From contig JAWUWD010000011.1 in the NCBI GenBank assembly GCA_034112085.1, forward strand, positions 1-10,837: a stretch of 10,837 nt of DNA, written 5' to 3'. Position 1 is the first letter of the stretch. Each line of letters begins with the position of its first letter. A program made the position numbers and the translations under genes. The notes beneath the pieces were generated by a model, which was not told the DNA's origin, made no database searches, and worked only from the letters and a program-made list of their open reading frames with translations. This DNA is from JAWUWD01 sp034112085. GTDB taxonomy: Bacteria > Bacteroidota > Bacteroidia > Cytophagales > Cyclobacteriaceae. This document shows positions 1 to 6,560 of the stretch, piece after piece.

Positions 1-1035
1 GAAAAGAATGAGTACACTAAGCATAAAGTATGCGGAGAATATATTTCAAATGAAGCACTGCCCTATCTAAAAGCTTTAGATTTTAACCCTTTCGACTATG
101 GGGCAAAAAACATTACTGACTTCAAATTAAGCACACCAGGTAGTAGATCTATAAGTACCCAATTGCCGAGAGGAGGTTTTAGCATAAGTCGCTACTGTAT
201 GGATTGGGAGCTATCTAAAAAAGCAAAACAATGCGGTGCTCAGATTCTTCATGCAAGCGTGACAGATATTCAATTCAAAGACGACCAATTTGAGGTGCTT
301 ACCAATCAGGATCAACAATTCACTTCAGAACTCGTAATTGGCTCTTTTGGCAAAAGGTCCAGTTTAGATGTGAAAATGAATAGAGATTTCATCAAGAAAT
401 CTTCTCCATTTCTGGGCGTAAAAGCACATTACAAAGGTAATTTTCCTGATGATGCTGTAGGTCTACATAATTTTGAGGGCGGCTATTGTGGTATCTCAAA
501 AGTAGAAAATGACCTTGTAAACATCTGCTACCTAGCAGATTTCACATCATTTAAAAAGTATAAAAACATTGATGACTTTCAGAAGAAAGTATTGAGTAAA
601 AATGAATTTTTAAAGAAAGTATTCGACACCTATGAATTAGCTTTTGAGAAACCATTATCCATTAGTCAAGTGTCATTTTCCTCAAAATTGCCAGTAGAGA
701 ATCACATTTTAATGTGTGGTGACAGTGCGGGTATGATTCACCCATTGGCAGGAAATGGAATGAGCATGGCTATCAGAGCTGCTCAAATGGCTTCCAAGCA
801 AATATTAAAATTTAAATCTGGTGAGATTAAATCAAGAGCAGATTTAGAAAATAAGTATGCTAAACTTTGGAACAAAGAGTTTAGCTCTAGACTAAATTCA
901 GGATATATTATCGCTAGATTATTTGATCTAGGATTATTTTCTGAATTGATCATGCTGTTTTTAAAGACCTTCCCGTTTATATTGCCACATATCATTAAAA
1001 GAACACACGGTAAACCGATGAAAGCAGAACTGTAA
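1..1035 (+). CDS. FAD-dependent oxidoreductase, geranylgeranyl-reductase/hydroxylase-like (5' truncated by window edge)
   Basis: The reading frame is open from base 1 to the TAA at 1033-1035, so 344 residues of a longer protein are visible. What is missing is probably only some 30-40 N-terminal residues, including the dinucleotide-binding glycine motif. The visible part begins with KNEYTKHKVCGEYIS (residues 2-16), the conserved segment after the first Rossmann unit in the geranylgeranyl reductase/aromatic hydroxylase superfamily. The second FAD-binding motif is clear: CGDSAGMIHPLAGNGM at 239-254. The family uses NAD(P)H and FAD to hydroxylate aromatic rings or to reduce or oxidise lipid-like substrates; which of these applies cannot be read from sequence. 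In this operon it is a good candidate for ring oxidation of a type III PKS product, by analogy with the flavoprotein in Streptomyces srs (inference). Its stop codon shares one base with the start of the next gene. A downstream TTG at 163 is not the true start because homology extends to its left. Confidence 0.85.
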   Translation, partial: EKNEYTKHKVCGEYISNEALPYLKALDFNPFDYGAKNITDFKLSTPGSRSISTQLPRGGFSISRYCMDWELSKKAKQCGAQILHASVTDIQFKDDQFEVLTNQDQQFTSELVIGSFGKRSSLDVKMNRDFIKKSSPFLGVKAHYKGNFPDDAVGLHNFEGGYCGISKVENDLVNICYLADFTSFKKYKNIDDFQKKVLSKNEFLKKVFDTYELAFEKPLSISQVSFSSKLPVENHILMCGDSAGMIHPLAGNGMSMAIRAAQMASKQILKFKSGEIKSRADLENKYAKLWNKEFSSRLNSGYIIARLFDLGLFSELIMLFLKTFPFILPHIIKRTHGKPMKAEL

Positions 1036-1742
1036 TGTTTATAGATACAACAAATAGAAGTAAGGAAATTGAGATAATGGATGATCTTGATATGAGTGGT
1101 GAATTACTGATAAACTCACTGGACAAACTTGCCATTATAAATAAATGGCTAGGTGGTAATAAAATCACTATTGATGGGATTAATACGATTCTAAAAGACC
1201 AGCCCAAAGACAAAACAATTAGCCTTGTAGACTTAGGTTGTGGAAATGGTGACATTTTGAGAAGAGTTGCCCATTTTGGAAGAAAAAATGGTTATAAATT
1301 CGAGCTGTTAGGCATCGATGCAAATCAAACCACGATTGATTATGCCATAGAACTATCAGCAAGTTTTCCAGAAATAACCTACAGAAAAGAAGATGTTTTA
1401 TCGAAAGAATTTGAATCTCATAGATATGACATTGCCATGTGTACCTTGTTTCTTCATCATTTTGAAGACCAAGTTGCTTTAGACTTTATTCAGACCTTGC
1501 TTAAGAATGCAAAAATAGGTGTTGTAGTTAATGACTTGCATCGCCACTGGTTAGCCTATTTTCTTTTCAAATTACTGACATCGGTTATTGATAATCATAT
1601 GATAAGAAGAGATGGTTTAACATCCATTTTAAAAGCATTTAAACGAATAGACCTAGATCGGTTTTCAGAAAAAATAAATTTCAAAAGTACTATAACTTGG
1701 CGATGGGCATTTCGTTACCAATGGATTATTAACAAAACATGA
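1035..1742 (+). CDS. Class I SAM-dependent methyltransferase (first of two paralogues)
   Basis: A 235-residue Rossmann-fold methyltransferase. Motif I is VDLGCGNGD (65-73), the acidic residue that binds the SAM ribose lies in LLGIDAN (D95), and the post-II region has TLFLHHFED (138-145), as in UbiE-like and small-molecule methyltransferases. A segment NDLHRHWLAY (166-175) follows and may line the substrate pocket. The ATG at 1035 overlaps the previous stop by one base (TAATG). It is preferred over the internal ATG at 1077 because the stretch RSKEIEIMDDLDMSG matches the N-terminus of the paralogue at 6561-7262 (RSSEKEQMDNFELSG). The stop overlaps the next gene as ATGA. The likely role is O- or C-methylation of the polyketide or an intermediate; the substrate is inferred from context only. 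Confidence 0.85.
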   Translation: MFIDTTNRSKEIEIMDDLDMSGELLINSLDKLAIINKWLGGNKITIDGINTILKDQPKDKTISLVDLGCGNGDILRRVAHFGRKNGYKFELLGIDANQTTIDYAIELSASFPEITYRKEDVLSKEFESHRYDIAMCTLFLHHFEDQVALDFIQTLLKNAKIGVVVNDLHRHWLAYFLFKLLTSVIDNHMIRRDGLTSILKAFKRIDLDRFSEKINFKSTITWRWAFRYQWIINKT

Positions 1743-2791
1743 GCGTAAAAATAACATCAATAGCTACCCAGCTGCCTCCATACTCTAGGTCTACCAAAGA
1801 AATAATTCCCTTTCTTAAGGTTTGGTTATCTGGACAAGAAGAAAGATATCAACGAAAAGTTATTAAGCTATTTGAAAATGCTGGAGTAGACAAAAGGTAT
1901 TCCATTATGGATGCCGAAGATGTATTTCTAAAAACGTCCTTTGAAGAAAAGAATGATATCTACAAACGTGAAACGATAAAACTGGCAGAAAGTGCCTTGA
2001 CTAAAGCACTCAACAAATCAAGCCTCGCTCCTACTGATATAGATTATATCATTACCGTTAGCTGTACAGGGATTATGATCCCATCTGTCGATGCCTATCT
2101 CATAAACAAGTTGGGTATGAAGCAAGATATTGTACGTCTTCCTGTTACTGAAATGGGCTGCGTAGCGGGAGTTTCAGGAATGATTTACGCAAATAATTTC
2201 CTAAAAGCCAATCCCAATAAACGTGCGGCAGTTATCGCGGTTGAGTCTCCTACTTCTACTTTTCAAATCGATGATTATTCGATGACCAATATTGTAAGCG
2301 CAGCTATCTTTGGAGATGGATGCGCTTGTACCATATTATCTTCTTATGAAGAAGAGCAAGGCCCAGAAATTATAGATGAAGCCATGTATCATTTTTACAA
2401 TGCAGAGCATATGATGGGGTTTGAATTGAAGAACACAGGCCTTCAAATGGTTTTAGACAAAGAGGTTCCTGAAAAAATTTCAGCTCATTTTCCTGATATA
2501 GTCTACCCATTTTTAGAGCGAAACGATTTAACTATTGCCGATGTAGATCATCTTATTTTTCATCCAGGTGGAAAGAAGATCGTGCAAACCGTGGAAGAGC
2601 TATTTGGTTCGATGGGGAAAAACATAGACAACACAAAAGCAGTGCTTAAGGAATATGGAAATATGTCAAGTGCAACGGTGCTGTACGTGCTGGAGCGATT
2701 TATCAAACAGGGAGTCAAAAAAGGAGATATTGGCTTAATGCTTAGCTTCGGACCTGGCTTTACCGCACAAAGATTATTACTGAAATGGTAA
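1739..2791 (+). CDS. Type III polyketide synthase (chalcone/stilbene synthase family)
   Basis: A 350-residue thiolase-fold condensing enzyme of normal length for a bacterial type III PKS. The catalytic triad is complete: C141 in VTEMGCVAGVSGM, H275 in LIFHPGGKK and N308 in EYGNMSSATV. The C-terminal loop LSFGPGF (335-341) corresponds to the family's GFGPG signature. These features separate it from FabH, which lacks that loop in this form. Such enzymes load an acyl starter, extend it with malonyl units without reduction, and cyclise the chain to resorcinols, pyrones, acylphloroglucinols or quinone precursors. The adjacent ACP, ketosynthase, dehydratase and enoyl-reductase genes suggest a fatty-acyl starter made in cis and handed over from the ACP, as Azotobacter ArsA/ArsD do for ArsB/ArsC (inference). 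Ring type and chain length cannot be told from sequence. The start overlaps the preceding stop by 4 nt (ATGA); the stop lies inside the start region of the next gene. Confidence 0.93.
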   Translation: MSVKITSIATQLPPYSRSTKEIIPFLKVWLSGQEERYQRKVIKLFENAGVDKRYSIMDAEDVFLKTSFEEKNDIYKRETIKLAESALTKALNKSSLAPTDIDYIITVSCTGIMIPSVDAYLINKLGMKQDIVRLPVTEMGCVAGVSGMIYANNFLKANPNKRAAVIAVESPTSTFQIDDYSMTNIVSAAIFGDGCACTILSSYEEEQGPEIIDEAMYHFYNAEHMMGFELKNTGLQMVLDKEVPEKISAHFPDIVYPFLERNDLTIADVDHLIFHPGGKKIVQTVEELFGSMGKNIDNTKAVLKEYGNMSSATVLYVLERFIKQGVKKGDIGLMLSFGPGFTAQRLLLKW

Positions 2792-3585
2792 GGGAATTTG
2801 AAGATAGAAACGAGTGGGCAATCATACTTGGTGCATCCAGTGGATTGGGCTTAGCTTCGGCTAAAAAATTAGCCAAAGAAGGACTAAATTTATGCTTGGT
2901 TTATCGGGCTAGGAAAAGTGATGTTCCTGGCATTATTTCTGATTTTGATTCCATCGTCTCTTCTAGTAATGTGAAACTACATCCTTTCAACATGGATGTT
3001 GTCAAGCCAGAAAACAGAGAATTTATATTAAGTTTCTTAGAAGAATCCCTTTCGGAGAACGGTAAGGTGAAATGTTTAATACACAGCATCGCCAAAGGAA
3101 ATCTAAAACCAATGACCTCTAACGAGGACAGAGAATTACAAAACGATGACTTCCACATTACACTTGAGAACATGGCCATTAGTTTGTATGATTGGACGAA
3201 GCATGTTTTTTCTAAGAATCTATTTTCATCTGATGCTCGGATCATTAGCTTTACCAGCGAAGGGAATACAAAAGCCTTGAAAAACTACGCTGCCGTTTCG
3301 GTGGCCAAAGTTGCACTAGAAGCCATCACAAGAAACATAGCACTTGAGTTTGCTCCATATGGGATTAAGGCAAACTGTATAGAAGCAGGGATTACAGACA
3401 CGGCATCATTCAGAATGATTCCCGGAAATGAAAAACTAAGAGAATACGCTATAAAACGCAATCCCTTTAAAAGGCTTACAACTCCAGAAGACGTTGCCAA
3501 TGTGGTTTATTTATTGACTAAGGAAGAATCTAAATGGATCACAGGAGTCACAATTCCCGTAAACGGTGGAGAACATTTAAGCTAA
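2785..3585 (+). CDS. SDR-family enoyl-ACP reductase (FabL/FabI-like)
   Basis: A 266-residue short-chain dehydrogenase. The cofactor-binding motif is GASSGLG (16-22). The active site is NYAAVSVAK with Y168 and K175, a Tyr-x6-Lys spacing diagnostic of enoyl-ACP reductases FabI and FabL and unlike the Tyr-x3-Lys of FabG ketoreductases. The flank KNYAAVSVAKVALEAIT resembles Bacillus FabL closely, while HSIAKG (100-105) recalls the FabI HSIA segment. Basic residues just after the second strand (YRARK, 40-44) favour NADPH (inference). The C-terminal GVTIPVNGGEHLS is the usual SDR closing strand and loop. The probable role is reduction of the trans-2-enoyl-ACP formed by the dehydratase encoded next. 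The first ATG overlaps the polyketide synthase gene by 7 nt; it sits the expected short distance before the first strand. A ketoreductase role is possible but less likely. Confidence 0.85.
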   Translation: MVREFEDRNEWAIILGASSGLGLASAKKLAKEGLNLCLVYRARKSDVPGIISDFDSIVSSSNVKLHPFNMDVVKPENREFILSFLEESLSENGKVKCLIHSIAKGNLKPMTSNEDRELQNDDFHITLENMAISLYDWTKHVFSKNLFSSDARIISFTSEGNTKALKNYAAVSVAKVALEAITRNIALEFAPYGIKANCIEAGITDTASFRMIPGNEKLREYAIKRNPFKRLTTPEDVANVVYLLTKEESKWITGVTIPVNGGEHLS

Positions 3586-3586
3586 T

Positions 3587-4024
3587 ATGGCATTCGAAGA
3601 GATAATAGCTCGACTTCCCTATCAAGATCCATTTCTATTCGTGGATGAAATAGTATCGGTGGATGAAAACAGTATTAGTGGATCCTATACCTACGATGAT
3701 AAGCATGATTTCTATAAAGGACACTTTAAGAACAATCCCGTTACGCCTGGAGTGATTTTAACTGAAACGGCTGCTCAGATTGGTGTAGTGTCTTTAGGAA
3801 TCTATCTTTTGAATAATTCTGAAAATTCGTTAGACGAAATAACAATTGCATTAACTTCTTCAGAAATGAACTTCTTTATCCCTGTTTATCCTTCTGAGAA
3901 AGTAATCGTGAAAAGCGAAAAGGAATATTTCAGATTCAATAAATTGAAATGCAACGTGCAGATGTTTAATGAAAAAGGTGAACTAGTTTGTAGAGGTAAA
4001 ATAGCGGGGATGATGCAGATATAA
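3587..4024 (+). CDS. FabZ-like 3-hydroxyacyl-ACP dehydratase (hot-dog fold)
   Basis: A 145-residue single hot-dog domain, the normal FabZ length. It opens with ARLPYQDPFLFVDEI, matching the FabZ LPHRxPFLLVDRV segment with Tyr in place of the first His. The catalytic pair is present: H46 in FYKGHFKNNPVTPG and E60 in ILTETAAQIG, the 14-residue spacing seen in FabZ. The reaction expected is removal of water from 3-hydroxyacyl-ACP to give the trans-2-enoyl-ACP. It lies one base after the enoyl-reductase stop and one base before the ketosynthase start, so it is surely co-expressed with them. Because primary fatty acid synthesis normally has its own FabZ elsewhere, this copy is probably dedicated to the pathway encoded here (inference). 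A broader hot-dog role, such as a thioesterase, is less likely given the FabZ-type catalytic residues. Confidence 0.88.
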   Translation: MAFEEIIARLPYQDPFLFVDEIVSVDENSISGSYTYDDKHDFYKGHFKNNPVTPGVILTETAAQIGVVSLGIYLLNNSENSLDEITIALTSSEMNFFIPVYPSEKVIVKSEKEYFRFNKLKCNVQMFNEKGELVCRGKIAGMMQI

Positions 4025-4025
4025 C

Positions 4026-5294
4026 ATGGATAATAGAGTTGTAATTACCGGTCTTGGAGTTGTATCACCCAATGGTGTTGGATTGGATGCATTTACCAAC
4101 GCAATAAAATCTGGAACCTCTGGAATTGAATTCTACGAAGAATTAAAAGAATTGAATTTCTCCTGCTGTATCGGTGGTATTCCCAACGTAAGCGAAGAGT
4201 TAAAACGAAATTACTTGACCGATCTTCAGCTTAGAAATTTTAACAGCTCTGGCATTTTATATGGTTGTATGGCAGGTATGGATGCTTGGAAAGATGCAGG
4301 ACTTTCTATAACTGACAAAACTGATTTTGATAGTGGAACTATTTTCGGAGCTGGAACTTCTGGCGTAGAAAGATTTAGAGAAGCGATTTACAATTTAGAC
4401 GATAAAAAAGTAAAGCGACTAGGAAGTACGGTAGTTGCACAGACTATGGCAAGTGGTGTGAGTGCTTATCTAGGAGGTATTTTAGGCTTAGGTAATCAGG
4501 TAACCACCAACTCTTCTGCATGCACCACTGGTACTGAGGCCATACTAATGGGATATGATAGAGTGAAGGCAGGGAAGGCTAAACGAATGATAGTTGGGAG
4601 TACCAGTGATCATGGCCCCTATGTATGGGGAGGGTTTGATGCTATGCGCGTGCTAACCTACAAGCACAATGAATCTCCTGAAGCTGGATCAAGACCTATG
4701 AGTGCATCTGCTTCTGGGTTTGTGCCTGGTAGTGGTGCAGGTGCTATGGTAATAGAATCTCTGGAAAGTGCGCTCCAAAGAAAAGCCACTATATATGGAG
4801 AAGTACTAGGAGGTGATGTGAATTCTGGTGGTCAGCGGAATCAAGGTACTATGACTGCACCTAACTCTGAAGCCGTTCAACGTTGCATTAAAAATGCGCT
4901 TAGAAACTCAAATATAAAACCGGAAGCTATTGATTTGATCAACGGTCATTTAACAGCCACAAGTAAAGATTTCACCGAGATCGAAAATTGGTCAAAAGCA
5001 TTAGATTTGAAAGGAAACGATTTTCCCTACATCAATTCTTTAAAATCAATGATTGGGCATTGCTTATCTGCATCCGGAGCTATAGAGAGTGTTGCTAGTG
5101 TTTTGCAAATTCACCATGGTTTTATTTTTCCAAATATTAATTGTGAAGATTTAAATGAGGAAATAACCTCTTTAGTTTCTAAAAATAAAATACCGCAAGC
5201 ATTAATAGATAAAGAAGTAAACATCGTAGCAAAAGCGAGTTTTGGTTTCGGTGATGTAAATGGCTGTGTACTATTTAAAAAATACAAAAAGTAA
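4026..5294 (+). CDS. Beta-ketoacyl-ACP synthase, FabF/KAS II-like
   Basis: A 422-residue thiolase-fold ketosynthase of standard KAS II length, starting with the typical RVVITGLGVVSPNG strand. The catalytic residues are present: C166 in TNSSACTTGTEA, H308 in INGHLTATSKD, K340 and H345 in SLKSMIGHCLSASGA. The C-terminal ASFGFGDVNGCVLF (408-421) is the family's glycine-rich gating loop region (usually GFGGxN). It condenses acyl-ACP with malonyl-ACP to lengthen the chain. The first His motif is unusual: NGHLTAT instead of the near-universal NAHGTST, though the His itself is kept. This suggests a divergent secondary-metabolism subfamily rather than the housekeeping FabF. No chain-length-factor partner (a ketosynthase lacking Cys) is seen nearby. 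The stop shares one base with the ACP start codon. Confidence 0.92.
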   Translation: MDNRVVITGLGVVSPNGVGLDAFTNAIKSGTSGIEFYEELKELNFSCCIGGIPNVSEELKRNYLTDLQLRNFNSSGILYGCMAGMDAWKDAGLSITDKTDFDSGTIFGAGTSGVERFREAIYNLDDKKVKRLGSTVVAQTMASGVSAYLGGILGLGNQVTTNSSACTTGTEAILMGYDRVKAGKAKRMIVGSTSDHGPYVWGGFDAMRVLTYKHNESPEAGSRPMSASASGFVPGSGAGAMVIESLESALQRKATIYGEVLGGDVNSGGQRNQGTMTAPNSEAVQRCIKNALRNSNIKPEAIDLINGHLTATSKDFTEIENWSKALDLKGNDFPYINSLKSMIGHCLSASGAIESVASVLQIHHGFIFPNINCEDLNEEITSLVSKNKIPQALIDKEVNIVAKASFGFGDVNGCVLFKKYKK

Positions 5295-5551
5295 TGAGTG
5301 ATAAACAACAAATGATTGACGACTTAAAACAAATCGTTAAACCATACATTCAGAATGATGAAGCGTTTGAAAACTTAAATGAGGATACTGATTTCATCAA
5401 TGATTTGAAGATAAATTCTGCAAACCTTGTCGATGTTATTCTGGATATTGAAGACAAATATGACATTGAGTTAGACAATGAATCGATGGATAAAATGCTG
5501 AATGTAAAAGCAGCTTTGGAAGTTATCAATACCAAAGTTTCTGAGAAGTAG
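5294..5551 (+). CDS. Acyl carrier protein
   Basis: An 85-residue acidic helical protein of ACP length. The phosphopantetheine attachment site is S42 in DLKINSANLVDVILDIEDKYDIEL (quoted region 37-60; key residues N41, S42, L45, D47). The usual Asp-Ser-Leu is replaced by Asn-Ser-Ala, while the downstream acidic recognition helix (VDVILDIEDKYDIE) is well kept. It should carry the growing acyl chain between the ketosynthase, dehydratase and enoyl reductase, and perhaps deliver it to the type III PKS. It sits between the ketosynthase and the phosphopantetheinyl transferase, with one-base overlaps on both sides (TAATG and TAGTG). Its non-canonical site and its own transferase suggest a pathway-specific carrier rather than the AcpP of primary metabolism. 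Confidence 0.9.
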   Translation: MSDKQQMIDDLKQIVKPYIQNDEAFENLNEDTDFINDLKINSANLVDVILDIEDKYDIELDNESMDKMLNVKAALEVINTKVSEK

Positions 5552-6129
5552 TGGTCGGAAATGATATCATAGATATTAGTGAAACAAGACGTTCCACCAA
5601 TTGGGAAAGACCCCGTTTTCTTCAGAAAATATTCACAACAACAGAACAGGACTTTATTAATGCCGCTGTCGATCCATTTACAACCGTGTGGCATTTATGG
5701 AGTATGAAAGAAAGTGCCTATAAAGTGTTTATTCAATCGGGATCCGATCGATTTTTCAATCCTTCAAGAATCGAATGTACCGTAGATTCTTTAAAAAGTG
5801 GCCAAGTTAAGATTGGCGAAACGTCAATAAAAACTGAAACTACCACTAATTCTAAATACATATTCACAACAGCTGTTCTTGATAGCTCAGAGAGTGACAA
5901 TTGCGTTTTCAAGTTAGCAGATAGCTGTTTCGAATTTCAAAGTATTTATATGCAAAGTCAAGTTCTATCTGCTTTTTCAAAAAACAACTCTTTGGATAGT
6001 ACTGAACTTCGAATACAAAAAACAACTACAGGCATACCCACTATTTTACACAAAAACAAACCTTTAAACTGCTCCTTATCTATTACACATCATGGAAATT
6101 ATGGAGCATATTCTATTTTAAATAAATGA
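5551..6129 (+). CDS. 4'-phosphopantetheinyl transferase (holo-ACP synthase type)
   Basis: A 192-residue transferase that would convert the neighbouring apo-ACP to its holo form using coenzyme A. The N-terminal VGNDIIDIS (2-10) supplies the Mg-binding Asp (D5 and/or D8), and WSMKESAYK (50-58) is the family WxxKExxxK signature with E54, K53 and K58. The N-terminus at GNDIID is like AcpS, but the length is between AcpS (about 120) and Sfp (about 230), and the C-terminal half (about 120-192) has a Sfp-like second-half character with SITHHGNYGAYS near the end. The start is GTG at 5551, sharing one base with the ACP stop; no ATG lies before the GNDIID motif, so GTG is the natural start. The stop overlaps the next gene as ATGA. 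Confidence 0.88.
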   Translation: MVGNDIIDISETRRSTNWERPRFLQKIFTTTEQDFINAAVDPFTTVWHLWSMKESAYKVFIQSGSDRFFNPSRIECTVDSLKSGQVKIGETSIKTETTTNSKYIFTTAVLDSSESDNCVFKLADSCFEFQSIYMQSQVLSAFSKNNSLDSTELRIQKTTTGIPTILHKNKPLNCSLSITHHGNYGAYSILNK

Positions 6130-6560
6130 ATGATTTCATAATATACTCTAAGCAAAAACTAAACATAGATAAAAGACTAATTGCCATTTATGTAGTCATC
6201 TACTTTATTTGGGGAATGGGCATGGACAAGTTTGGTTCAATGATGGAGATTGCTCGTTTCACTTATTGGTGGCAGGTGATTACGGTTTACCTATTCTATA
6301 TGATCCCAATTTCATTGCTATTGAGGAAATTGCCTTTCCATAGGCAATATGCTTACGGCTTAGTGACTATGGGTCTTTTAGAATTTGGAGGATATGCATT
6401 GGAGACCTCTTACGCATATCCAAACAACTTAATGGATCAGTTTCTCAACGTTAGGAACTTTAGCTTAGGGATGGCTCTTTTCTTTGCTCTGTACTACCCT
6501 GCTGGTAACTGGATCTCAGCAAAAGTGTATAAACTACTATTTAAGAAAGAAGCTGAATAA
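6126..6560 (+). CDS. Small four-helix integral membrane protein, function unknown
   Basis: A 144-residue protein I do not recognise. Four hydrophobic segments stand out, at about residues 18-33, 48-66, 75-92 and 112-131, joined by short loops. A basic N-terminus (KQKLNIDKR) and a basic tail (KVYKLLFKK) probably both face the cytoplasm. Acidic residues sit in or next to the third helix (E86, E93), and an RNFSLGMALFFALYYPAGNW segment spans the loop and fourth helix. There is no signal peptide and no recognisable transporter or isoprenylcysteine-methyltransferase motif, although a membrane methyltransferase of that type occurs in some type III PKS operons. Start overlaps the transferase stop by 4 nt (ATGA), and the next gene begins directly after its stop. 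Co-expression suggests a membrane-bound tailoring, anchoring or export role for the lipid product; this is inference from position. Confidence 0.75.
   Translation: MNDFIIYSKQKLNIDKRLIAIYVVIYFIWGMGMDKFGSMMEIARFTYWWQVITVYLFYMIPISLLLRKLPFHRQYAYGLVTMGLLEFGGYALETSYAYPNNLMDQFLNVRNFSLGMALFFALYYPAGNWISAKVYKLLFKKEAE

Noticed and set aside
163..1035. A separate gene starting at TTG 163
   Set aside because: The same frame is open to base 1 and the residues before 163 include the family motif KHKVCGEYIS, so it is one gene cut by the window edge.
1739..2791. Assignment of the condensing enzyme as FabH (KAS III)
   Set aside because: The Cys-His-Asn triad is shared, but the C-terminal SFGPGF loop, overall pattern and lack of a typical FabH start favour the type III PKS family.
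2901..3245. A 114-codon minus-strand open frame opposite the enoyl reductase
   Set aside because: It lies wholly opposite a well-supported gene, has no family motif and looks like an antisense shadow; the same applies to the other long antisense frames at 995-1255, 5350-5694, 6494-6802 and 9963-10334.
6329..6348. A 7-bp stem inverted repeat (ATTGCCT/AGGCAAT) that could be a terminator or operator
   Set aside because: It lies inside the membrane protein coding sequence with no T run and no promoter context; such short stems occur by chance.
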